Positions 1-8,157 of a DNA stretch of 27,620 nt are shown piece by piece. The notes beneath the pieces were generated by a model. That model worked only from the letters and a program-made list of their open reading frames with translations. It did no database searches and was not told the origin of the DNA. The DNA comes from Akkermansiaceae bacterium (GTDB lineage: Bacteria; Verrucomicrobiota; Verrucomicrobiia; Verrucomicrobiales; Akkermansiaceae): positions 1-27,620 of the forward strand of contig JACMMB010000151.1 of NCBI GenBank assembly GCA_014379305.1, read 5' to 3'. The stretch's first letter is position 1. Each line of letters begins with the position of its first letter. The position numbers were made by a program, and so were the translations under genes.

Positions 1-46
1 ATCAACCATCTCCGCACCACCGCATAATCCGATCCAGCCTCACACC

Positions 47-1564
47 ATGAACCATGCTTCCTTAAAGTTTATTTTCGTTTCAGTCCTGCTTGTTCAATGC
101 GCCCATTCGGCGGAAACCGCTAAAAAGGAAGCCGGCACGGATTCCAAACCTGCCGAAAAGCTTGAGGAAATGGTGCAGCCTCCAGTCACCAAGGAAGCGA
201 AAGTAACCATTGGCGGACAAGTGATTCCCTACACGGTCACCACCTCTAAAATGATCATCCGTGACGATGAGGGAAAAGCGAAGGCTTCGATTTTCAATGT
301 CAGCTACACCCGCAATCTGGTTAAGGACATCTCGAAGCGTCCGGTGATGTTTGCATTCAATGGCGGACCCGGTTCATCCGCCGTCTGGCTTCATCTCGGA
401 ATACTTGGACCGAAACGCATCGAATTTCCAGGCGATGGCACCTCTCCGGTCGAGCCACCCGCCCGACTGATTGACAACGCCCACAGTCTGCTCGATGTCT
501 GCGATCTGGTTTTCATTGATCCGGTTTCGACAGGCTACAGTCGCGTGGAAAAAGATGTGAAGGCGAAGGATTTTCATGGCCTCCAGGCCGATATCGAATC
601 GGTCGGCGATTTCATTCGAATCTGGATCACCCAGAACAAGCGATGGTCTTCCCCAAAGTATCTTTGTGGCGAGTCCTACGGCGGCATCCGCGCGGCGGGA
701 CTTTCCAATCACCTCCAGGATCGGTATGGAATGAACCTGAATGGAGTCGTTCTGCTGTCCTCGCTGCTTGATTTCCGCACCATCATCCCCTCCCAAGGCA
801 GCCAGCTTTCCCATCAGATCTATCTACCCGCGTATGCCACAACCGCCCGCTATCATCAAAAAGTTGAAGGTGAGCTTGATACGATCCTGGCCGCCGCGCG
901 GGAATTCGCGTTCGGAGATTACTCGGCGGCGCTCTTGGCAGGAAACGAACTCAGTGATGAAAAAAAACAGGCCATTGCGGAGAAACTCGCCTCGCTGACC
1001 GGTATCACCTCGGAGATATGGCTTAAAAAACAGCTTCGCCTTGATCCCTTCGAGTTTCGCGCGGAGCTCCTGCGGGCTGAAGGCAAGGTAATCGGTCGCT
1101 TCGACGCGCGGGTAGCTTGGGATGCGGCTGATCCCGATTCAAATTTTGCAGAATACGATCCCTCGTATACTCTCGCTCTCGGAGCGTTTTCCACCGCGAT
1201 GCTGGGTTATCTCGGAGATGAACTCGGCTGGAAAGAAGACCAACCCTACGAGATTCTGACTTCTAAAGTAAGTCCATGGAATTACGGCTCGGACAATCAG
1301 ATCGTCAATATGGCCGACAAAATGGCCGGTGCCATCCGCGACAATCCCAAACTCAAAGTTCTCGTCATGGGTGCATACGCCGACCTCGCAACCCCTGCGG
1401 ACGGCGTTCCCTATTCCTTCCGCCAAGTCACTAATTTCCCTCCGAATCTTAAAAACCGGATCCGCTACACTTACTATCAGGCAGGTCACATGTTTTACCT
1501 CAATCCTCCCGATCTGATCAAAGCGCGCGCTGACTTATTGGAATTTTTGCAGCCGGAAAAATAA
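47..1564 (+). CDS. Secreted S10 serine carboxypeptidase
   Basis: The gene encodes a 505-residue peptidase of family S10 (alpha/beta-hydrolase fold), which removes C-terminal residues from peptides. The catalytic triad can be read directly: Ser210 in GESYGG (208-213), Asp446 in GAYADLATP, and His481 in QAGHMFY. The oxyanion region GGPGSS is at 106-111, and FIDPVSTGYSR follows near 156-166, both typical of S10. The N-terminus has a signal peptide (about residues 1-21, cleavage near HSA). A Cys is present in it, but the preceding LVQ does not make a good lipobox, so a soluble periplasmic or secreted enzyme is more likely than a lipoprotein. The ATG at 47 is the only start that keeps the signal peptide. 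The porin gene follows after 138 bp. The substrate is unknown. Confidence 0.93.
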   Translation: MNHASLKFIFVSVLLVQCAHSAETAKKEAGTDSKPAEKLEEMVQPPVTKEAKVTIGGQVIPYTVTTSKMIIRDDEGKAKASIFNVSYTRNLVKDISKRPVMFAFNGGPGSSAVWLHLGILGPKRIEFPGDGTSPVEPPARLIDNAHSLLDVCDLVFIDPVSTGYSRVEKDVKAKDFHGLQADIESVGDFIRIWITQNKRWSSPKYLCGESYGGIRAAGLSNHLQDRYGMNLNGVVLLSSLLDFRTIIPSQGSQLSHQIYLPAYATTARYHQKVEGELDTILAAAREFAFGDYSAALLAGNELSDEKKQAIAEKLASLTGITSEIWLKKQLRLDPFEFRAELLRAEGKVIGRFDARVAWDAADPDSNFAEYDPSYTLALGAFSTAMLGYLGDELGWKEDQPYEILTSKVSPWNYGSDNQIVNMADKMAGAIRDNPKLKVLVMGAYADLATPADGVPYSFRQVTNFPPNLKNRIRYTYYQAGHMFYLNPPDLIKARADLLEFLQPEK

Positions 1565-1702
1565 TCGGTCGCCGCAACAGGCATGATTGAAGTTCATTGA
1601 TAGCGGAAATCATCTTCACCGGAAAAGACCGGCCCGCGCTTGGTTTGGCCGGTTTGGAGCTTCATGTGGATCAACTCCGATACGGAGTAAGAACACGATT
1701 CC

Positions 1703-2896
1703 ATGAAAAAATTAGCTATCCTGATATTGTCACCAGCCCTCGCCTTCGCGGGTCCACCAAGCGTAGATATTGCAACCGCGCCAGCCGCGGCATATTGGAT
1801 CACTCCCACAATTGATATCCGTGCCAGATACGAGTTCGGTGAGGTTGATACGTTGGATCCATCTCACGCCTTCACCATCCGCGAACGCATCGGTCTCAAA
1901 ACCCGGGAATGGAATGGTTTCAGCGCCTTCGTCGAGGGTGAGTTCACCCAGACTGCCATCGACGATTTCAATGGTGGCGCTCCCGGTGTCAATCCTCTGG
2001 TTGCTGGCAACACGGTCATCATTGCTCCGGAAAATAACGAACTGAACCAAGGCTATCTCCAATACAAAGGCTTTGACACAATCTTCAGAGCCGGTCGCCA
2101 GCGCATCATCTACGATAACGCGGCTTTCATCGGCAATGTTGGCTGGAGGCAGAACGAACAAACCTATGACGCGCTTTCCCTCAACAGCACCTATGTCCCC
2201 GGGCTCACCCTGCAGTATTCGTATATCAATCAGGTGAACCGCATCTTCGGCTCGGATGCGAATGGATTTTTCGGGGATATCGGCAGCAATACCCACTTGC
2301 TCAACGCATCCTACACGGGAATCGAAGGCTACACACTCGGGGGCTATGTTTATCTCATGGATTTCGACGGATTGGATATCTGGGACAACAATACATTTGG
2401 AATTTCAGCAAAAACCAAGCAGTTCGGCCTAGATTTCTATGGTGAGCTTGCTTTTCAAAACGAAGCTGGAATCGCGCAGGACGATGAGAGCATGTATGCC
2501 CATTTCACTGTTGCTAAAATGATCGATACTCAAACGCTCACACTCGGACTTGAACATCTTGATGCGGGTTTCCGCACGCCACTTGCCACTCTACACGCCT
2601 TCAACGGCTTCGCTGATGTCTTCAATGGCCAACGTGCCACAGGTGCGACCGGAGGACTCACCGATCTTTACGTGAGCCATTCAATTCCGCTTTTCTGCGG
2701 AATCAAAATGACCAACACCATCCACGCCTTCGGTGATAACGAAATCTCCACCGGGCGCGGCTACGAGATTGATTCCGTGTTCGCCAAGAAATTCGATGAC
2801 CATTTCCTCGCCATTGCCAAGCTGGCCCATTTCGAAACGGAAAGTGCCTTGCGCACCACGACCCGCTTATCCCTCGAACTTAACTACACCTTCTGA
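1703..2896 (+). CDS. Outer-membrane beta-barrel porin (alginate-export-like)
   Basis: The 397-residue product has a short signal peptide (residues 1-16, ending AFA) and then a chain of alternating amphipathic strands rich in Tyr, Phe, Gly and Asn. It ends in LNYTF, with the C-terminal Phe typical of barrels inserted by the BAM complex. The region FTIRERIGLKTREWNGF near residues 55-71 resembles alginate-export (AlgE-type) barrels. No Cys or catalytic motif is seen. It would form a passive outer-membrane channel. It is followed by a strong terminator and faces the LysR gene convergently. Because the anion importer lies just beyond, it could be the outer-membrane entry for the same substrate; that is inference from position only. 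The family assignment is moderate and the barrel assignment is strong. Confidence 0.8.
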   Translation: MKKLAILILSPALAFAGPPSVDIATAPAAAYWITPTIDIRARYEFGEVDTLDPSHAFTIRERIGLKTREWNGFSAFVEGEFTQTAIDDFNGGAPGVNPLVAGNTVIIAPENNELNQGYLQYKGFDTIFRAGRQRIIYDNAAFIGNVGWRQNEQTYDALSLNSTYVPGLTLQYSYINQVNRIFGSDANGFFGDIGSNTHLLNASYTGIEGYTLGGYVYLMDFDGLDIWDNNTFGISAKTKQFGLDFYGELAFQNEAGIAQDDESMYAHFTVAKMIDTQTLTLGLEHLDAGFRTPLATLHAFNGFADVFNGQRATGATGGLTDLYVSHSIPLFCGIKMTNTIHAFGDNEISTGRGYEIDSVFAKKFDDHFLAIAKLAHFETESALRTTTRLSLELNYTF

Positions 2897-2914
2897 TCGC
2901 CGGTCAGCGTCGGG

Positions 2915-2949
2915 CCTCTTGTTGCCAACTGTGGTAATAAGAGGTTTTT
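2915..2949 (+). terminator. Intrinsic terminator after the porin gene
   Basis: A 13-bp stem with two G-T pairs (2915-2927 with 2932-2944) closes a four-base ACTG loop and is followed at once by five T (2945-2949). It begins 18 bp after the porin stop. The T-run overlaps the end of the opposing LysR gene, so it serves the rightward transcript; the reverse orientation has no T-run. Confidence 0.85.
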
Positions 2950-3856
2950 ACCGCGGCATGCTTTCAAAAGCCATTTCACACAGGCCGATGAAAGCTTCCT
3001 CAACCAAACTCGGTTGCCTTTGGACGGAATGGAAAACCCCCCATTCCCGTTTGATTTCAGGCCCGGGAATTTCTATTGCCTTGAGAACCCCCTCGCTGAT
3101 TTCCTTAGCCGCTACCCATGAGGCGACAATGCCCACTCCGGTCCCCAGCTTGGCCATTTCCTTGATGGCTTGCATATCTCCCAGAACCAGGGGCTTTTTC
3201 ACTTTTCCGACCATTTTCTCCAGCCACGATTCAATCAGCCGATAGGTCTCGGTCGCCTTCGCATAAATGATGAATTGCTGCTCACCGAGAGTCTCAATCA
3301 GGTTCTCCGATTTCCCCGCCCACGGATGAAATGGCGAAATGACGAATGCCAGGCGATCGCTGAACATCGGACGGTAGCCTTCTTCCCCGTGATTTCTCGG
3401 TTTCAGACCAACCACCAGATCAAGCTCCCCTTGAGCCAGTCTTTCGAGCAACAAGCCGGTGTCCCCCGCCTCGATATTCGGCTCGCATCTTGGGAAACAA
3501 TCCCTGAATTCCCGCAACACGCTGGGCACTAGGAAATGACACAGGCTATGCGGCGCCCCCACCCGGATTCGCGTCTGGCCCCATCTTCGCAAGCCATCGA
3601 GATCGCGCGTTGCCTGCTCCAACTCATTCAAGACACGCTTGCATCGCCTCAGCAGGATTTCCCCTTCCGCCGTAACCGCCACCCGCTTTCCCGATCGATC
3701 CAGCAATCGACAGTTCAATTGCTCCTCCAAGGTTCTCAAGGAGTGACTCACTGCTGACTGCGTGACAAATAATTTCCTCGCCGCAAGTGTGAAGCTCCCC
3801 TCCTCGGCCACCGCAACCAGCGCCCGCAACTGTCTCAGGTCAGGCACCCAGTCCAT
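2948..3856 (-). CDS. LysR-family transcriptional regulator
   Basis: This is a 302-residue LysR-type regulator, the usual family length. The N-terminal winged helix-turn-helix is clear (about residues 8-66; SFTLAARKLFVTQSAVSHSL spans 21-40), followed by a linker helix and a periplasmic-binding-like effector domain from about residue 90. It is transcribed divergently from the NasS-like/nrt cluster, with a 91-bp spacer to the ATG at 3948. That arrangement usually means a LysR protein controls the neighbouring operon and itself. A matching operator-like palindrome lies at 3890-3904. The effector is unknown; nitrate, nitrite or a nitrogen-status signal are reasonable guesses from context. Confidence 0.93.
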   Translation of the reverse strand: MDWVPDLRQLRALVAVAEEGSFTLAARKLFVTQSAVSHSLRTLEEQLNCRLLDRSGKRVAVTAEGEILLRRCKRVLNELEQATRDLDGLRRWGQTRIRVGAPHSLCHFLVPSVLREFRDCFPRCEPNIEAGDTGLLLERLAQGELDLVVGLKPRNHGEEGYRPMFSDRLAFVISPFHPWAGKSENLIETLGEQQFIIYAKATETYRLIESWLEKMVGKVKKPLVLGDMQAIKEMAKLGTGVGIVASWVAAKEISEGVLKAIEIPGPEIKREWGVFHSVQRQPSLVEEAFIGLCEMAFESMPR

Positions 3857-3889
3857 AATTAATTACTCTCATCAATATATCCTCGGAAA

Positions 3890-3904
3890 ATAAGCACCGC
3901 TTAT
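3890..3904. promoter_or_regulatory. Candidate LysR operator (T-N11-A palindrome)
   Basis: A perfect inverted repeat ATAAGC-ACC-GCTTAT contains the T-N11-A core (T3891 to A3903) that LysR-type regulators typically bind. It lies in the AT-rich divergent spacer, 34 bp upstream of the LysR start. It overlaps a possible ATG at 3903, which supports using the later ATG at 3948 for the rightward gene. The palindrome is seen directly; its function is inferred. Confidence 0.6.
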
Positions 3905-3947
3905 GCCAAAGCGCGGAAATTGGCACTCCGTGCGCTTACCGCTCCCC

Positions 3948-5000
3948 ATGAGACCGTCACACGTCCCTCAGAAAAAAACTCAATCCATCCGTCTGGGCTA
4001 CGTCCCCCTCACGGATTGCGCCCCGCTTGCAGTCGCCCATGAAATGGGAATTTTCGAGAGCCACGGCCTCAATGTTTCGCTCCATCGGGAGCTTGGCTGG
4101 GCCACCGTTCGCGACCGCCTTTTTTATGGCGATATCGACGCCGCGCAATCCATCGCCGGCATCGCCTTCGCCTTGGGCTTCGGCCTGACCGATCTGCGCT
4201 GCGAGGTCGCCGTCCCCCTGGTTCTGAATCTCCACGGAAATGCCATCACCCTTTCATCGGATCTGCCGCACGAGGAAATCGAAGATGGCTCGGGTCTCAA
4301 AAATTACCTTTTCCGTTATTGGAAAAAAGACCGCCCGTTCACGCTCGCCGCCACCCATCGCTTTTCATCCCACAGCGTCTTGCTTCACACATGGTTGAAG
4401 CGTCATGGCCTCGCCGATTCCGATGTGGAGATCATTTTCCTCCCGCCTCCCCTCATGCCCCGCCATCTCAAGGCCGGTCATATCGATGGTTATTGCGTCG
4501 GCGAGCCTTGGAACTCGGTCGCCATTCTTGAAGGCTATGGCTGGTCGCCAGTCACTTCTGCTGACTTATCCTACGGCCACCCGGAAAAAGTCCTGCTGGT
4601 CTCTGGGGAATTCCTCCAGCAACGCAAAAGCGATTCAATCAAGCTCGTCTCCGCACTCCTTGAAAGCTGTAGGAGGTGTCAGGATCCCTCATTCCGCGCG
4701 GAACTGATCACGATCCTGAACCTGCCTAAATACACGGGAGCTTCGCCTGAAATACTCCGCAACAGCCTTGGCGATGTATTCTTCAACGGTGTCAGGAAAA
4801 CACCCAATACCAACTTTCACATCTTTCACGGCGAATCGGTAAACAGGCCCTCCACCGACAAGGCTTCGTGGATGCTCGCAGGCCTGCGCAGCGCCGGAAC
4901 CCTGCCGGAAGCATCCTGCGGCTCACTCTCCAGAATCTATCGCGAAGACCTCTATATGGCCGCTGTCAACGGCCATGAACCGGCCTCATTGACTCAATGA
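3948..5000 (+). CDS. NrtA-like cytoplasmic substrate-binding protein (NasS-like sensor)
   Basis: The 350-residue product belongs to the NrtA/CmpA/NasS binding-protein family. It shares LTDCAP near the N-terminus and GYCVGEPWNS in the middle with the NrtA-like protein encoded next. It has no signal peptide: the N-terminus is polar and basic and leads straight into the fold, so it should stay in the cytoplasm. Known cytoplasmic relatives are NasS, which senses nitrate or nitrite and controls the ANTAR antiterminator NasT, and the C-terminal regulatory domain of cyanobacterial NrtC. No NasT-like gene is in the window. The ATG at 3948 is preferred because an upstream in-frame ATG at 3903 lies inside the operator-like palindrome; starting there adds 15 residues without making a signal peptide. 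It is the first gene of the rightward transport cluster. Confidence 0.85.
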   Translation: MRPSHVPQKKTQSIRLGYVPLTDCAPLAVAHEMGIFESHGLNVSLHRELGWATVRDRLFYGDIDAAQSIAGIAFALGFGLTDLRCEVAVPLVLNLHGNAITLSSDLPHEEIEDGSGLKNYLFRYWKKDRPFTLAATHRFSSHSVLLHTWLKRHGLADSDVEIIFLPPPLMPRHLKAGHIDGYCVGEPWNSVAILEGYGWSPVTSADLSYGHPEKVLLVSGEFLQQRKSDSIKLVSALLESCRRCQDPSFRAELITILNLPKYTGASPEILRNSLGDVFFNGVRKTPNTNFHIFHGESVNRPSTDKASWMLAGLRSAGTLPEASCGSLSRIYREDLYMAAVNGHEPASLTQ

Positions 5001-5084
5001 GAAAAAGGACCCGATCCGTTTCCGCCCCGGATGCCTGATGGCATGAACGCCGCTTAATTGCATGAGTCTAAAACAAATCAGCTC

Positions 5085-6443
5085 ATGCGAATCACATCCA
5101 TATTATTCACCGCCGCAATAATCAGCGGCCTTGCCCATGCCGAGAAACTGGCCGTCGAAAAAGACGAGCTGAAACTCGGTTTTATCAAACTCACCGATTG
5201 CGCCCCGATCGTCATCGCCAAGGAAAAAGGTTTCTTCGATGACGAAGGTCTCTCCGTGGAAGTCATTGCCCAATCGAATTGGAAAGTGCTCCTCGATAAT
5301 GTCATCACCGGCAATATCGATGGCGCCCACATGCTCTCCGGCCAGCCCATCGCCGCCACCATCGGCATTGGCACCAAGGCCGAGGTCGTCACTCCCTTCA
5401 CCATGGATATGAACGGCAACGGCGTCACCGTTTCCAACTCGGTCTGGGAGCAAATGCAGGAAAACGACCCTGACCTTGATTCCGATAAACCGACCCATCC
5501 GATTTCCTCCGCTTCTCTCAAGCCTATCGTCGATGACATGCTCGCCGAAGGTAAAAAACTTCAGCTCGGCATGGTGTTCCCCGTTTCGACTCACAATTAT
5601 CAGCTCCGCTACTGGCTTGCGGCTTCCGAAATCCATCCGGGTTTTTACTCCGAGAGCGATGTTGCGGGCCGCACCGATGCCGAGGTCGAGCTCTCCGTCA
5701 CGCCTCCGCCACAGATGCCTGCCACCTTGGAGGCCGGCACCATCTCCGGCTATTGCGTCGGCGAGCCATGGAACCAGCAGGCCATCGCCAAAGGCATCGG
5801 CGTTCCGGTGACGACCAGCTACGATATTTGGAAAAACAATCCCGAAAAAGTCTTCGGCGTGACTCGCAAATTCGCTGACGAGAACCCACTGACTCTGCTC
5901 GCCCTGACGAAGGCCCTCATCCGCGCTGGCAAGTGGTTGGACGAGACCGATTCCTCAGGAAAACTGACCAATCGCGAGGAAGCATGCCGCATCCTTTCCC
6001 AGCCGAACTACGTCGGCGCGGACTACGATATCATCAAAAACTCAATGACCGGCACTTTCATGTTTCAGAAAACCGATGTCCGCGACATGCCTGACTTCAA
6101 TGTCTTTTTCAAATACGATTGCACCTATCCTTGGTATTCCGATGGCGTCTGGTTCCTGACCCAAATGCGCCGCTGGGGCCAGATCAGCGAAGCCAAGCCG
6201 GCTTCCTGGTATGCCGAAATCGCCAAAAAAGTCTACCTTCCCGGCGTCTATATGAAAGCCGCCAAGATGCTTGTCGAGGAAGGTGAACTCACCGCCGCCG
6301 AACTCCCGAAAACCGAAGACGGCTACAAACCTGCGACCAAGGATTTCATCGACGGCAACGAATACGACGGCAAAAAACCGATCGAATACCTCAACTCCTT
6401 CAAAATCGGCATCAAGGACGAAGGTGCGCTCTCTGGCAAATAA
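5085..6443 (+). CDS. nrtA: ABC transporter periplasmic nitrate-type binding protein (NrtA-like)
   Basis: This is a 452-residue substrate-binding protein of the NrtA/CmpA family, close to the usual length. From the ATG at 5085 the sequence opens with a clean signal peptide (MRITSILFTAAIISGLAHA), which decides this start over an upstream TTG at 5058. Family motifs include KLTDCAPIVIAKEKGFF near residue 35, QLRYWLAA, TPPPQMPATLEAG, and GYCVGEPWN. It has no lipobox Cys, so it is probably free in the periplasm rather than lipid-anchored as in cyanobacteria. It follows the NasS-like gene by 84 bp and precedes the permease gene by 78 bp. Nitrate or nitrite is the likeliest ligand from family and context. 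Bicarbonate (CmpA-like) cannot be excluded by reading alone. Confidence 0.9.
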   Translation: MRITSILFTAAIISGLAHAEKLAVEKDELKLGFIKLTDCAPIVIAKEKGFFDDEGLSVEVIAQSNWKVLLDNVITGNIDGAHMLSGQPIAATIGIGTKAEVVTPFTMDMNGNGVTVSNSVWEQMQENDPDLDSDKPTHPISSASLKPIVDDMLAEGKKLQLGMVFPVSTHNYQLRYWLAASEIHPGFYSESDVAGRTDAEVELSVTPPPQMPATLEAGTISGYCVGEPWNQQAIAKGIGVPVTTSYDIWKNNPEKVFGVTRKFADENPLTLLALTKALIRAGKWLDETDSSGKLTNREEACRILSQPNYVGADYDIIKNSMTGTFMFQKTDVRDMPDFNVFFKYDCTYPWYSDGVWFLTQMRRWGQISEAKPASWYAEIAKKVYLPGVYMKAAKMLVEEGELTAAELPKTEDGYKPATKDFIDGNEYDGKKPIEYLNSFKIGIKDEGALSGK

Positions 6444-6521
6444 ACCACTCCAGATCAACGGCACCTCCCCCTACCGGTGGTGCCGCAAATCCAATTTCCC
6501 ACGCTGACTGCTGACCTCATC

Positions 6522-8126
6522 ATGAAATACAAAATTCTCAAGGCCATCGACATTTCCGGCCTCAATTTCCTTTCACCTGTCGTTCGTCTCATCGCCCAGG
6601 AGGATCCACGCAAGCAGCTTCATGAAATTGGCCGTTTCATCATTGTTCCCATCGTCGCTTTCGCAGCCTTCCTTTTCCTGTGGTCCGCTCTTGCCCCGAA
6701 GCACCGCACCAAAGCCGGCGAAGTCCCAACTCCCGGCGTTGTCTGGGATGCCAGCAAAGGCGTCTGGCTCTTTCATAAACGCGAAACCGCAAAGGCCGAT
6801 GCCTACTTGATGAACTCCGCGGAGCGCCGTAAAACGCTTCAGCAAGCAACCACACGCCTGGCCCGGCTCGATGCACTCGAAGCGGAAGCCAACCGGCAGA
6901 TCTCCGATATCAAAGCCGCATCCAAGGAAAAATTCGATGCATACGTGGCCCCATCCAAAACCGCCTATGATGCCAAACGCGCCGAATTCCGCACCGCGAA
7001 AATCAACCGTGAAAACTCACTAAAGGAAAAAGCCGCACTCCTGGCCACCCAAGGCACCGATGCCAGAATCGCATATCTGGCCAGAATCCGCGAGAACGCA
7101 GTCACGACGGAGCAGGAAAAGGAACAACTCAAGCTTCTCAAAACAACCTACACCGAAGCCCAGACCAAAACCTTTCCGGAGGTGAAAAAAGCCCAACAAG
7201 CCATAACCAAACTCGCGGAAGAACGCCAGTTTCTCAGCAAATACTCCGAAATGCTCGGCGCCGGATCACGTGAATCAAAAACCACTGAGTCCGAATCACT
7301 CCTGGCTGAATCCAAAAATAAATTTCTCACTGCCACCGATGGCGATTTTTACCGCCTGGGTAATACAGTCGTGAAATCCGAGGATCTGCTGGCCACCACC
7401 GAGACCTCCCATTACGCCAAGCCCTGGACCCTTCCCAAACAAATTGTCCGCTCGCTGCTGTGCGTTTTCACCGGATTCCTGGTCGCTTCCGCCATCGCCA
7501 TCCCCATCGGAATTCTCTGCGGCCTCTCCCCCACCTTTATGGCGGCGATGACCCCCTTCATTGCCCTCTTCAAACCCGTTTCCCCTCTGGTCTGGCTACC
7601 CATTATCATGATTATCGTCGGCGGTTTCATGCCCGAGCCGGAAAACCACTGGCTGGTCAAGGCGCTCGATCACGTTCCGATTCTGAAAAACTATAAAGTG
7701 GATCCCATGTTCCTCTCATCCGCTTTGACGGTCGCGCTCTGCTCGCTGTGGGCCACCCTCGTCAATACCGCCCTCGGCGTCGCTTCCATCGAAAAGGACC
7801 ACCTCAACGTCGCGAAAGTCCTCCGCCTCGGCTTCACCGCCAGGCTTTTCAAAATCGTCATCCCCACCGCCCTGCCGCTCATCTTCGCCGGCCTGCGCAT
7901 CTCCCTCGCTGTAGGCTGGATGGTGCTTGTCGCTGCGGAAATCCTCTCCACCTCCCAAGGCATCGGCAAATTCGTTAACGACATGTACACCAACGGCTCC
8001 TCGGAGTCCTTCGCCCAGATGTTTGTCGTCGTCTTCATCGTCGGCATTATCGGCATGTTTCTTGATCGCATCATGATCATCTTCCAGCGCCTCGTCTCCT
8101 TTGATACCGCTGGCTCGGCCATCTGA
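6522..8126 (+). CDS. nrtB: NrtB-like ABC permease with periplasmic coiled-coil insertion
   Basis: The 534-residue product is almost twice the length of an ordinary NrtB/CmpB/SsuC permease (about 270-300). Residues about 37-57 form a first membrane helix. Residues about 90-270 are a highly charged, Ala/Glu/Lys/Arg-rich stretch that reads as a long coiled coil. The ordinary permease core follows from about 305: helices, then the EAA-type loop LGFTARLFKIVIPTALPLIFAGLR near 436-459 and the final helices. The insertion sits where the short first periplasmic loop normally is, so it should project into the periplasm. A second, smaller extra loop (GFMPEPENHWLVKALDHV) lies near 368-385. The ATG at 6522 is preferred over a GTG at 6477. 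The ATPase gene begins 31 bp after the stop. Confidence 0.88.
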   Translation: MKYKILKAIDISGLNFLSPVVRLIAQEDPRKQLHEIGRFIIVPIVAFAAFLFLWSALAPKHRTKAGEVPTPGVVWDASKGVWLFHKRETAKADAYLMNSAERRKTLQQATTRLARLDALEAEANRQISDIKAASKEKFDAYVAPSKTAYDAKRAEFRTAKINRENSLKEKAALLATQGTDARIAYLARIRENAVTTEQEKEQLKLLKTTYTEAQTKTFPEVKKAQQAITKLAEERQFLSKYSEMLGAGSRESKTTESESLLAESKNKFLTATDGDFYRLGNTVVKSEDLLATTETSHYAKPWTLPKQIVRSLLCVFTGFLVASAIAIPIGILCGLSPTFMAAMTPFIALFKPVSPLVWLPIIMIIVGGFMPEPENHWLVKALDHVPILKNYKVDPMFLSSALTVALCSLWATLVNTALGVASIEKDHLNVAKVLRLGFTARLFKIVIPTALPLIFAGLRISLAVGWMVLVAAEILSTSQGIGKFVNDMYTNGSSESFAQMFVVVFIVGIIGMFLDRIMIIFQRLVSFDTAGSAI

Positions 8127-8157
8127 TCTTGTGAAATCCTTACCTTTTCCAGCCCGC

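Noticed and set aside
1628..1653. Inverted repeat ACCGGCC/GGCCGGT between the S10 peptidase and porin genes
   Set aside because: A 7-bp stem with a 12-base loop and no T-run; too weak to call a terminator, and such GC-rich pairs are expected by chance here.
5021..5044. Two overlapping short hairpins (ATCCG/CGGAT and ATGCC/GGCAT) in the gap before nrtA, resembling an alternative-structure leader
   Set aside because: Both stems are only 5 bp and there is no T-run, so a NasT-type antitermination leader is not supported.
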